This document shows positions 10,510 to 21,272 of a DNA stretch of 64,000 bases, one piece after another. Each line of letters starts with the position of its first letter. The stretch's first letter is position 1. A program made the translations under genes and the position numbers. The notes beneath the pieces were generated by a model. That model was not told the DNA's origin, made no database searches, and saw only the letters and a list, made by a program, of their open reading frames with translations. This DNA comes from Hemibagrus wyckioides (Eukaryota; Chordata; Actinopteri; Siluriformes; Bagridae): assembly GCF_019097595.1 (NCBI RefSeq), contig NC_080717.1:13076336-13140335 (forward strand), read 5' to 3'.

Positions 10510-13143
10510 TTATAGTTTAGGTGAAACCAAAAGGTTCTTCACAATTCTGTAGGCTGCAAGTGGGTATAAGTCATTTAAATCCTTCAGCTCGGTAACAACA
10601 AAATCTTCATATCGAAACTCTTCAACCTTGAAGGCCCTAAGATGTTCCACATACCAAGAACGACATTTCTCCAGCACAAAACAAGCCTCCCTGTCAACAA
10701 TCAACATGCAGTGAATCCTTCCAAACTCTGGCAGGCCACCACAGTATCCAACAGACACGATCATACCTTTGGAGTATGAGGTCCCATGCAAAACAGCACT
10801 TGATGCTATAGTTACACTGTTAGGGTGAGCATACTTCCTCTCAACTGCTGTTTTCACCCTTCTATATAAAGAGGAGAGCTTCACAACTTTTACTTTCTCA
10901 ACATGCATGGATTGTTTAAAAAAGCTTGGAGACTGCAAGACATGTGCAACCATAAGCTGATGCTGGGTGGATTTACTGTCTTCAGTAAATTTCTGAAATT
11001 GTGTGTGTTATGGACACACAAGTTTTTTTTGAAAAAACTGTGCTTTGCTTCAAAGCGCATTGTCCAGTATTCTACACAAAAGCATATACCAAAGCAGCGT
11101 ATGAGGCTTGGATAGTGTTCCAGAAAGTGGTGTTTTGGTTTTAGTTTTTCTTTTGGAAAAATCTCTGTAAACAGGTTGTTGTGATCAGATATTTCAGCCT
11201 CCAGATAGCAAAGACTGTCCTTTGAAAACTTGGGTGAAGCAACAAGCATCAACTATATCTTTGAGCTCCATCAGCACTTGACATGGTTTCTCTGTTTCTG
11301 AAACAACATAACCAATCATGAGTGATATGAGCCTTGAGTGTCCAATTCTCGTGCCCATTTCCACCAATGGTTTTTTTGACTGAGAAATTTTGGGGGATCT
11401 TTTGAGGGTGGTTCACCTTGTCAGTGAAGCAGTAAGGGAAAGACTGAACTATGCTGTTCAACTGGTCAAGAGTAAAGAACTTCTTATCTATTAACTTGTG
11501 GAGACACAAGGCCAACTCAAACAGCACTATTCCTTTAAACAAATCATGTAATGCATCTGGCAGAAATCCAGTCACCGGGTGAAAGAATGCAAGATGAGTT
11601 TGTAAGACACATTCTCCTTTTACACCCTGCACATTTGTTAAAGTTGGGTTTGTTTTCAGCTCTACAATACACTGATTGTGCCGTTCTCTAGTTCTTAAGG
11701 GAAAGTGTTTCTTGTACACATTAATGGTCTGAATATCCTTAATAGAAGCAAGACAAAACCTACAAAACTTCTCAACCTGAAAATTTTCCTGAAATCCTCC
11801 TAGGCCGTGTGCCCCAAGATTGTCTGCAGAGACAGTCACAACAGTTCCTTTGATATTTTCACCAAATAGATCTATATACAGTCCCTCTCTCTCAAGTGTC
11901 TATGCATCTTTCAATAAAGGATCAAAAAACTTCCCATAGCCAAATTCTTTAACTTCACTACTTTTCCCCAACAATGCTAGCTGTATGCAGTGCAAATTTG
12001 TTCTGGACAGCGAGGGCCAGTTCAAGATCACCCAGTAGACTGCTGTGTTCTTGTGCTTTTTGCGTGATGTTCCTAGAGGATTTGCAACTTAAAAATTGTC
12101 AATATAAAGACCAAGTGCAATAGCTCCATTCTCATGAAGTAGTGGATGCTGTTTGAAATGCTGACCATCAAAACAAGATGCATGTCATGTAGAAACATTA
12201 GGAAAAAAAAGTCTTTTCATGTACCTCACTATGGCCAAGAAAGGTTTTCAACACGTCAAGAAGAGGAACATACAAAAATGTCTTTCTTTTCAGTCTACTG
12301 AAAACAAACTCAACTGGTTCAACAACATCAAAGTTTTTTGTAGTATAATTGACATGTATGATCTATAGAGAAGTTTCCCCTACCAGTGGTAGCATAAAGA
12401 GGATTTGTCCTATGAATGGCTTGAGTGATTTCAGTGATTACAGATTAGTCGACTTCACAATTGTGATGGCATAAAATATCTGCAATTACTTTTTCAGTGG
12501 ATGGTTTAGACAGAAATAAAATCTGTTGCGTAGCACTTTTGATACATGTAGTTCTGTCTGAATACAAAGGAACAAAGAAGCCAACTTTTTCTCAAGAATT
12601 TTTTCAATATCTTCATCAACAGCTTCCGAATGTCTAATATCAGATGTACCCTCAAAACATCCTGAAGCAGAATCTGACCAATTATTTGCGTGTTAACTAC
12701 TGACACAACAGATGTCCTATAATCACTTATAGTCTGGCATTGGTGATGTTTAGACTTGTGACTATGAAAAGTGGCAAAGACATTAGTTTTGAAGTCACAG
12801 TGCAAAAATGGACACTGTACTGTCTCATGCCTTTTCAGATGTGTAGCCAAGTGTCCGATGAAAACTTTCACACTGCAGATATTGTGGTACTCACATAGGT
12901 AACAGTTAAATGTTGCTTGCACTGTTGTTTCGTTAGATTATTTGTGGACCCTGTGCAGATGGATTGTATTGTAAAGCTCCTGGTGTATTGAAATTGCAAA
13001 CACACTCAGCGTACAGACAGGGTAATGGTATGTGTTGGCCTGGTTGCCAATACTTAAGCCTGTAGTGTTTAAGCATTAAACTTTGACAGGAGCAGGTGTA
13101 CTTACAATATTTACACTGCATGTGGTGTACTTTCAAGGTAGAC
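10510..13143 (-). pseudogene. Decayed C2H2 zinc-finger/transposase-like gene
   Basis: On the minus strand, an acceptor (ctattacag) at about 13144 opens a coding remnant. It begins with C2H2-type fingers: a CxxC pair in CKYCKYTC, then CYLCEYHNIC with paired histidines, then CPFLHCDFK with HSHKSKHH. Further on come a conserved core with DNLGAHGLGGF and FCRFC (11760-11830), PDALHDLFKGI (11510-11560), KPKHHFLEHYPSLI (11100-11150) and WTMRFEAKHSFFKK (about 11025-11070), then a tail with GTSYSKGMIVSVGYCGGLPE and LYPLAAYRI. This arrangement matches a large fish family of transposase-derived proteins that I associate loosely with CACTA/EnSpm or KDZ-type elements; the class is not proven. The copy is dead: in-frame stops near 12450, 12200, 12090 and 11900, and frameshifts near 12930, 12340, 11343, 11245 and 10975. 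The breaks were read by eye and positions are approximate. Confidence 0.72.
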
Positions 13144-14060
13144 CTGTAATAGAAAACACACAAAAGAGTTATTAATAAAACACAAAATAATTACCAATGT
13201 AGAAGACATTACTACAATGTGTTTAGTTTGTGGTGAAATGTGTCACTGCTTCAAAATTCTCCCCAGGCATTTAAAAAAAGGATTGCTTAAAATTCAACAT
13301 TTTATCCACTTATGTTTTAACACTTTACAACAAGGTTATTTTTGCCAAGATTTGTAAAACCATTAACAACGAACAAAATAATTTTTATCGTCATTTATTA
13401 ATCTTTATTAATGTTTGTTAATGCCAAAATAAATAACATAATAACATAAATCCTGCAAACAAACATGTAGTTCACTGGTTATGTTTGTTAATTATAGCAT
13501 TAAAAAAGATAAATATTCCTTATTGTAAAGTGTGACCGTTTAAAATAGCTGATGTTTAAAACTATATAGACCATGTGGCCTGCTGATTGCTAAGTGCGTC
13601 AACACTAACACTAACTCTTCTGCCAATATCATCATCATAAAACGGTCGATGAAAACATTTTTAACAGACAACGCATAAATGCATGGCGACTAAATAAAGT
13701 ACTCTTTTTACAGTAATTATATTTGGAGACCCGGGCAATGTGGTAATGCTACATGCACGAGTTCCAGACACAATTTAGAAGCACATGACTAAAATAATTA
13801 AATGAAGGTTTTTTTTTTTATTTTTTTTTATGTTGCATGGATTTACTCAACAGTGAAACACTACTAAAGCACTGAGAAATATAAGTAGCTTTCAAAGAGA
13901 AAGTACCAGCATCTGTATTTTTAACAATACACATATCGCCATTATATCGACGTATTTTTAAAAAATGTCAGTAAATGACAAAGAAAAGAACATCAAACAT
14001 ATCAGCATTTGACATCTGCATTTGAAATCAAACCACTCTCGCGATACTTTATGAGGACAG
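13144..14060. other. Upstream side of the decayed transposase locus; no exon seen
   Basis: An earlier exon of the 8.9-13.1 kb locus would be expected here on the minus strand, but none is identifiable. The sequence is AT-rich with several poly-T runs (13810-13830). Confidence 0.4.
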
Positions 14061-14246
14061 TCCCTTATGAAAATTTACCATGGTTTTACCAAAAAAACAT
14101 AGTTTGTAATATTAACATTGTTACCACAAAATAATCATGGGTTTGATTAATGGTTTTGCCAAAAAATACAGAAAAAACATGGTTACTACACTTTTAATAT
14201 AAAACATATTAATGTTTTTAACATGTTATTTTTCATAAGGGGGTCT
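14059..14246. repeat. Possible small MITE
   Basis: Short inverted ends (cccttatgaaaa at the left, ttttcataaggggg at the right) flank about 190 bp containing repeated 'catggtt' and 'ggttttacc' words. It has no coding capacity. The target duplication was not resolved. Confidence 0.35.
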
Positions 14247-14284
14247 CTCAGAGTTCATTACATTGACTTAACTCAATTGTATAC

Positions 14285-14286
<2 letters not shown>

Positions 14287-14376
<90 letters not shown>

Positions 14377-14378
14377 AA
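14287..14378. repeat. Compound (TA)n(GT)n(TA)n microsatellite
   Basis: A TA tract, a GT tract from about 14330, then TA again. It sits at the edge of a Tc1-like remnant. Confidence 0.95.
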
Positions 14379-14394
14379 TAAATGCAAATTATTT

Positions 14395-14990
14395 GCATTT
14401 TGTTTGCTTTCCTCAGCCTTGTTTGGGCATCTCTTGCACATAGCCCTCTTCTGGTTACCCCACATATTTTCGATTGGATTTAGATCTGTACTTTGGCTGG
14501 GCCATTCCAAAACCTTGATCTTGTTTTGGTGAAGCCATTCTGTTGTTGATTTGTGGGTGTGCTTCAGGCGATTGTCATGCGGCAAGGTGAAATTCCTCTT
14601 CGTCTTAAGTGTTTTAGTAGAAGCCTTAAGGTTCTACACCAAAATTCACTGGTATCTGGAGCTATTCATGGGTGTTTTTTTAAAACTTTCGTATTGCTAC
14701 CCTGCATATGAAGAATTTGGGATTGTTGTCACATGTAGAGTTAGATGTACTAGGCAGAAATTGCTGCAGTTCTTTTAATGTTGCTGTAGACCTCTTGGCA
14801 GCCTCCCTGACCAGGGAGTTTTCTCCTGATATTCTCATCAATTTTAGGGGGATATCCTGTTTTTAGTAATGTCACTGTTGCCATATTTTCTCCACGTGTT
14901 GATTATTGTCTTTATAGTGTTCTATAGTATATTAAATATCTTGGAAGTTTTTTGTAACCCTCTTCCAATTTTTATTTTTTAGCGATGAGA
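14395..14990 (-). mobile_element. Tc1-like transposase remnant
   Basis: The minus strand reads [20 protein letters not shown] followed by NPIENMWGNQK, the region around the catalytic glutamate of Tc1 transposases. Upstream parts are broken by stops and shifts. Its sequence resembles 26030-26250 (agccctcttc, gattttgatctg), so both belong to one family. Confidence 0.7.
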
Positions 14991-15344
14991 CACTTTATTT
15001 CATAAAAGGTATATACTAATTACTATGTGTGTGTGTATGTGTGCATATACATTTTTGCTCAAAAGTTTGCATACCATGGAAGACATTGTTATATATTGCC
15101 ATTTATTTGGAAAATATGACTGATAATGCAAAAGATTTTAGTGGTCACATGAAGTCATGAATTATCACGTTTGGCTATAAACACACAGGTTGACAAACAG
15201 AGGTCTAAATGTCTATTAAGTGGACGTTTCTACACCTGTGACTCATTGTAAATGTAATTAGTGTCTGTGCATAAATAGTCACTGAGTTTCTCAGCTCATG
15301 AGGTGATGCACTGACTTGGCTGGATACTGCACCATGGGGGAGAC

Positions 15345-16560
15345 ATACAGTGTAAATGCGTACACCCCCTTTGAAAAGTAACATTTTAAACAATATTTCA
15401 ATGAACACAAAAATAATTTCCAAAATGCTGACAAAACTAAGTTTAATATAACGTTTGTTTAACTTATAACATGAAAGTAAGGTTAATAATAGATTACACG
15501 TTTTTCAGTTTTACTCAAATTAGGGTGATGCAAAATTGAGTACACCCCACAAAAAAAACTACTACATCTAGTACTTTGTTTTGGCCTCCATGATTATTAA
15601 TGACAGCACCAAGTCTTCTAGGCATGGAATGAACAGGTTGGCGACATTTTGCAACACCTATCTTTTTCCATTCTTCAATAATGACCTCTTTTAGAGGCTG
15701 GATGGAGAGTGATGCTCAACCATAGGTGTTCGATTGGGTTGAGATCAGGAGACATACTTGGCCTCTGAATCACTTTCACCCTGTTCTTCTTCAGAAATCC
15801 AACAGTGGCCTTAGATGTGTGTTTAGGATCATTGTCATGTTGGAAAAGTACACAACGACCAAGGGCACGGAGTTGATGGTAGCATCTTCTCTTTCAGTAC
15901 AGAGCAGTACATCTGTGAATTCATGATGCCATCAATGAAATGCAGCTCCCCGACACCAGCAGCACTCATGCAGCCCCAGATAAGGACACTGCCACCACCA
16001 TGTTTCACTGTAGGCACCATGCATTTTTCTTTGTATTCCTTACCTTTGCGACGCCATACAGTTTTGAAGCCATCAGTTCCAAAAACATTTATCTTGGTCT
16101 CATCACTTCAGAGTATAGAGTCCCAGTAGTCTTCATTTTGTCAGCATCGGCCCTGGCAAACTCTAGGCGGGCTTTTTTGTGCCTGGGCTTTAGGAGAGTC
16201 TTCTTTCGTGGATGGCACCCATGCATGCCATTCCTCTGCGGTGCATGCCGTATTGTGTCTTGGGAAACAGTCAACCCAGTTTGGCTTTCTACTTCTTTAG
16301 TTAACTGCAGTGAACTTGCATGCCGATTTTCTTCAGCCCTTCTCATCAGAAGACGCTCCTGTTGAGGTGTTAACTTCCGTGGACGACCTGGATGTCTCTG
16401 TGAGATGATTGCAGTTCCATCTTTTTAAAATTTTTGTACCACTTTTGCTAAAGTATTCTGACTGATAAGTAAAGCTTTGCTGATGATCTTGTAGCTGTCA
16501 CCTTTCTGGTGTGAGGAAATTATTTTCTTTCTCAGGTCACAAAAAACTTTGAGAGAAATA
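15345..16560 (-). mobile_element. Tc1-like element, broken transposase
   Basis: Minus-strand blocks in proper order: an HTH region near 16425-16540 (SYKIISKALLISQNTLAKVV), a middle part at 16089-16346 (TGLTVSQDTIRHAP, then KARLEFARADAD), and a catalytic part at 15835-16020 (GGGSVLIWGCMSAAGVGELH). Stops and shifts separate them. The left end, near 15345, has a gtacacccc-type terminus. Confidence 0.75.
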
Positions 16561-16569
16561 TACGCTGCT

Positions 16570-17200
16570 CTAGAAAAAAAGTGGTGTTGTTTCAAGGAGC
16601 ACAATAAGGAGGTACTTGAACACAAATGACCTGCATGGTTGAGTTGCCAGGAGAAAACTGTTACTGTGCCCATGCTATAAAAAGGCCTGCTTTTAGTACA
16701 CCAGACAGCACCTAGACAGGCCTCACATCTTCTGGAGCAGAGTCATTTGAAGTGATGGGACCAAAATTGAACTTTATATTCACAACCATAAACGCTATGT
16801 TTGGAGAGGAGTCAACAAGGCATACGGTGAAAAGTACATTGTAAAGCATGGTGGTGGATCTCTTATGTTTTGGGGCTGTGTGAGCTCCAGTGGCACAAGG
16901 AAGTTAGTCAAAATTGATGGCAAGATGAATGCAGCATGTTATCAGAAAATACTGGCAGACAATTTGCATTCTACAGCACGAAAGCTGTGCATGGGATGCT
17001 CTTGGATGTTTCAACTTGACAATGATCCAAATCGCAAGGCCAAGTTTGACCCTCCAATGGTTACAGCAAAAAAAGATGAAGGTTATGGAGTGGCCATCAC
17101 AGTCTCTTGACCTCAATATCATTGAGCCACTTTGGGGAGATCTCACATGTGAAGTTGTCTTGCACAAACCAAAAAATTTACAGGAACTGGAGGCATTTTG
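16570..17200 (+). mobile_element. Tc1-like transposase remnant
   Basis: Plus-strand fragments: KIDGKMNAACYQKILADNL and FQLDNDPNRKAKF (second catalytic Asp region), then in another frame WPSQSLDLNIIEPLWGDL (catalytic Glu region). At least one frameshift and several stops lie between. It abuts an oppositely oriented Tc1 remnant on each side. Confidence 0.72.
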
Positions 17201-17402
17201 CAGGGGGACCTTGCGTGTGCTACTGGATTTCAGTCTTTCACGGTGTAGTGTGTTACCAATTGTTTTCTTGGTGACTATGGTCCCAGCTGCCTTGATCATT
17301 GACAAAATCCTCCAGTGTAATTCTGGGCTGATTCCTCGCCGTTCTCATGATCATTGAAACTCCATGAGGTGAGATCTTGCATAGAGCCCCAGACCGAGGA
17401 AG

Positions 17403-18324
17403 TAGAGCTGGGCGATTAATCGTTATTATCGATTAATTCGAATTTATGGTTTATGTCGATGTTGAAAAAATGAAAATTGATTTTCCGATTTCACTTTGGT
17501 TTGGCAGAGCGAGCTTCCGTAGTTCTGCAACACTAAGAGCTTGTTTCTAAGAGAGGCGCGGTTTCTTCAATCGGATTGAAGAACGTGCTGAAAGACGGGG
17601 AGGAGCCGAAAGTCTGCCGCTGTTTTCATATGAAATTTAAAGGGGACTGACATCCTACCCTGTTAGTCAAACCTTTATTTTATATATTTATTTATATTTT
17701 TTACTATTATAACCTCATTGGGGGCTGAGTCCCCCTTAAATGAAAATTCTAGACTCGCCCCTGATTGTGCCTATATACACAGATGTAAAATGCTGTCTGG
17801 CTCCTGTTTGATTTGATTTAGCGTGTTAGTTGCATGTTGGTTTTATTTAGCGTGTTAGTTGCGTGTTGAACTGATTTACAAAATTGTTTTTCTTCAGGTG
17901 ACAATTATTTATTTTATAAAAAGTGATTTAAGTTAAGTCTGCAGTTTGCACTTTACAAATCCCTCATATTTTGTTATATTACTTTATTTTACTAGAATAA
18001 TTAGAACTTGTAAAGACGGGTGAAAGTTTGCATTTTATAAATCCCCCAAAAAGGTTTTTATGTTGTATTGATTATTGTTTTTCTAAAATAACAAAAAAAA
18101 AAACTTGTTAGCGAAAGTAACTTTGCACTTGGCACTTTTAGTCCAAATTAGCAGTTCATATGTTTGGTTATATTGTTTTTGCTCAAATTAAAAAAATCTA
18201 TTCTGTAGTCTCTAGTGTTTTATTAAATTTTTTTAAAGAAAAATAATCGTTTTAAAATTGAAAATCTGAATTTTGTTTTTAAAAAATCTGAGATTCAGTT
18301 TTTTGGCCATATCGCCCAGCTCTA
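17403..18324. mobile_element. Non-autonomous hAT element
   Basis: A 922-bp element with ends tagagctgggcgat and atcgcccagctcta. Perfect 8-bp target duplications, cgaggaag, lie at 17395-17402 and 18325-18332. Removing it rejoins the Tc1 sequence. No transposase frame is inside, so it must have been moved by a transposase from elsewhere. Confidence 0.9.
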
Positions 18325-18555
18325 CGAGGAAGATTGACAGTCCTTTTGTCTTTCTTCCATTTGGGAGTAATTGCACCAACTGTTGTCACCTTCTCACCAA
18401 GCTGCTTGGTGATGGTCTTGTAGCTCATTCCAGCCTTGTGTAGGTCTACAATCTTGTCCCTGACATCCATGGACAGCTCTTTGGTCTTGGCCATGATGGA
18501 GAGTTTGGAATCTGATTGATTGCTTCCTTCTGTGGACAGGTGTCTTTCATACATT

Positions 18556-18615
18556 TAACAAGCTGAGATTAAGAGCACTCCCCGAGAGTGCTCCTACTGT
18601 AATCTCAGCTCGTTA
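18556..18615. repeat. 60-bp imperfect palindrome upstream of a Tc1 transposase start
   Basis: Arms taacaagctgagatta and taatctcagctcgtta enclose gagcactcc/gagtgctcc, able to fold into a long hairpin. It lies just upstream of the MAKTKEL start on the minus strand, inside the Tc1 element, and appears to be part of that family. Confidence 0.7.
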
Positions 18616-18984
18616 CAAAAGACACCTGGGAGCCAGAAATCTTTCTGATTGGTAGGGGATCAAATACTTTTTTCACTCATTAAAATGCAAGTCAATGTAG
18701 AACTTTTCTGAAATGCATTTTTCTGGATTTTTTTGTTGTTTTTTGCCTCTCACTGTTCAAATACACTTACCATTAAAATTACAGACTGATCATTTATTTG
18801 TCAGCGGGCAAACGTACAAAATCAGCTGGGGATCAAATAATTTTTTCCCTCACTGTATATCCCACCCAGTAACAGATGCCATGATGAGGAGATAATCAGT
18901 GTTTACTGTTCTGTGTGTGGTGTCTGTGTGTGTGTGTATAGCTACCCAATGTGCCAAATGGCGCAGGAGGAGTTGAGATTGAGA

Positions 18985-19290
18985 GTGTTATTTAGAGTGT
19001 ATATTTAAAGGAAATGACAACACATCAAAATGACCCAAGATCATACAGTACTTGCAGAGATTTAATAACTCAAATAAAACAAAATGCAAATAATTTGTGA
19101 ACAAATTGTGTTAATGCTTTGGATAATAATATTAAGAAATCAGTTTGTTGGAATAACACTGATTTTTTTCACATTGCTGTTGTGTAACTTTATACTACTC
19201 TTTTTGCAAAAAAACCAACAGCTCAGCTTTGCTTGATGGTTTGTGACCATCCATCTTCCTCTTGATGACATTCCAGAGGTTTTCAATAGG
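18985..19290 (-). mobile_element. Tc1-like remnant (same family as 7189-8038)
   Basis: Shares gagtgtatatttaaag, tgacaacacatcaaaatgac and ccatcttcctcttgatgaca with the other copies. Both ends are missing or interrupted, and it breaks off at gttttcaatagg. Confidence 0.7.
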
Positions 19291-19810
19291 GAAAACTTTT
19301 TCCCTTGTCGAAGCAGAGACCAGGAGATGTTGGGATATCTTTCAAGCAGAAGTTACTCTTTATTGAGAACTCACTGTGTGTCGCTGTAGTCATCCATGTC
19401 TGACTATAGTTTCAGCACTGTAGAATTTATACTTTTCCAGGGGGAGGGATACATATAGGTGGAGACAATCTAAACAAAGCATGCAACTGCAGTACAGGAA
19501 TCAGCCCGGTAACAGAATTTCCCCAGCCCTGAGCTCATCATAACAGTGTTGTTCAAATGCATAGGTGCTAATCCAATCAGCCTGACAGTATCACCCAGAC
19601 CATCACCATAGAGACAAAGGCACAGCCTGGCCTTGAGATTAGCATTCACATTTAACCTGGGACCCTGCCCGGTGGTCAGGAAGTACATACAGACTAAAGG
19701 TTAATGTCTCAGACACCTGGGCTGCCAGACTTGATCTTCTTAGAATGTCATCATCTTTACCTTAAAATGTAAAACCCAATGTACATAACTTTTTAGTTTA
19801 TATACTATTA
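19291..19810. other. Unidentified insertion within repeat cluster
   Basis: Foreign sequence joins the Tc1 copy at 'caataggg'. The word agttactctttattgagaac could be a retroelement or LTR edge, but no partner repeat was found. No coding frame is recognised. Confidence 0.3.
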
Positions 19811-19829
19811 CATTGGAACCTAGATTTAA

Positions 19830-21272
19830 CATTTTATAAATTTGTAATCCAACCATTCCTAATCCTGTCCAACCTTGTCACTCCCATCATAGAGATGTCT
19901 GTTCTTGGAGTAAATTTGCTTGGATGGCCTGACCTGGCCATGTTGCCAGTTGTTTTAAATGTCCTCCACTTGTAAATGATTTTCTGGTCAATGGAATGGC
20001 TGATGATAAATTCTTTTGAGATCTTTTTGTATCCCTTACCAGACTCATAAGTATCAGTAGTCTTCTTTCTGAAGGCCTCAGAGAGCTCTTTGGATCTCAC
20101 CATGGTGATACCTCTCACTTCAACAATTAAGAGCAAACCAAGCTAAGGCCTAGTCCGCATGTACACAGGTATTTTAAGTTTTTCCTCCTTTGTTTAAAAA
20201 AAAAAATCTTGTCCACATGAAAACACAAAAACGCAGTCCGAAGCGCTGTCAAGAGCTTGCAAAACTAACAGGTGGCAATATAATCTCAATCGTAAAGCTA
20301 TGTTGGCCAATCAGAAGCCCGAGATGCTGACTTCACAAGCAGAGTTGCCAGATTGGGCGCATTTCTGCCCAATTGGGCTTCTTCTGGTCATGTCTCACCT
20401 GGGAAAAAATTCATTGGGCTGACTGGCCTTTTATGCAACAGGCAGGTTTTTAATTTCAAACATAATCCTGATATTTTATTAATTTTCTATTTAAACGAAC
20501 TTTACAATAAAGTGTAATATGTAATGTTGACGTTTTAATTATATGGTTCAGTTTAGCCAGTAAGGTTCAGAAGAGTCGTTGTTGTAATCGTTCTACCAGT
20601 TAAGCCAATATCACAAAGATATCAACTGTTATACTGTTTGTTATTGTATTAGTTATAACAGTATGCATTTTGGGCTGGTGTTTTTTTTTTTTTTTTATAT
20701 TAAGCTGTGGTTGGGCTGGAAATCTTCAGTCCAATCTGACAACCCTGTTCACAAAAATCTCCAGTTTCACTGTCTACACGATAACACTAAAACCGGACTT
20801 TTTGAAAAACTTCACCCTGGCAGGAGTTTTCAAAAATGTTCGGTTTCAGTGACCTGATGCTGCATTTGCGTGTGGACCAACAGCCAAACCACATGAAAAA
20901 GCTGCGGTTTTAAAAATACCCGTGTTCGTGTGGACAGGGCCTAAATGTCTGAGGTTTAAATAACGCAAGCCTCCTTCAAAATGCTCTGTAACCATGTTCT
21001 AATAATTTGCACCTGATGTGATACACCTGTAGGTAATTTTATCCATTTTAAGTACAAATAAATGTGGGGGTGTCCTTACTTTTTCCTCACAAGAATTTGG
21101 ATTTTTTTAAAATTACATTTTACAGATGATTTAAAAAAAAAGATTAGTTATATTACTTGAATCTTTGATCTTCATCTAAAATGAAGATCAAATGGCCATC
21201 TGTTTAGCTATGTTAAAAAAAAGAACACACACAGGCTTTTATGGGGTGTTCTAATTTTTTTACATGACTGTA
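19830..21272 (-). mobile_element. Tc1-like remnant containing a hAT-type insertion
   Basis: The minus strand from 20104 encodes a transposase N-terminus (MVRSKELSEAFRKKTTDTYE, then KGYKKISKEF). The other end, tggggtgttctaatttttttacatgactgta at about 21242-21272, is a Tc1-type terminus where the intact transposon inserted. The interior at 20146-20942 is a separate element. Confidence 0.65.
20146..20942. mobile_element. hAT-like non-autonomous element
   Basis: Near-inverted ends: ggcctagtccgcatgtacac with aggtatttt at the left, and aaaatacccgtg with gtgtggacagggcct at the right. It has no coding frame. A clear 8-bp duplication was not recovered, so the edges are approximate. Confidence 0.55.

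Larger units (their letters stand above)
17200..18858 (-). mobile_element. Tc1-like element split by a hAT insertion
   Basis: The right end carries ggggatcaaataattttttc and cctcactgta. The minus strand encodes a transposase start at 18494 downward, [20 protein letters not shown], continuing into a helix-turn-helix with [12 protein letters not shown]. The frame stops at the hAT, and the rest resumes at 17394 and lower. The remaining left part (17200-17394) is short, so the catalytic domain is mostly gone. Confidence 0.75.

Noticed and set aside
8941..13163. Working zinc-finger gene
   Set aside because: Several in-frame stops and frameshifts interrupt conserved regions, so it is called a pseudogene.
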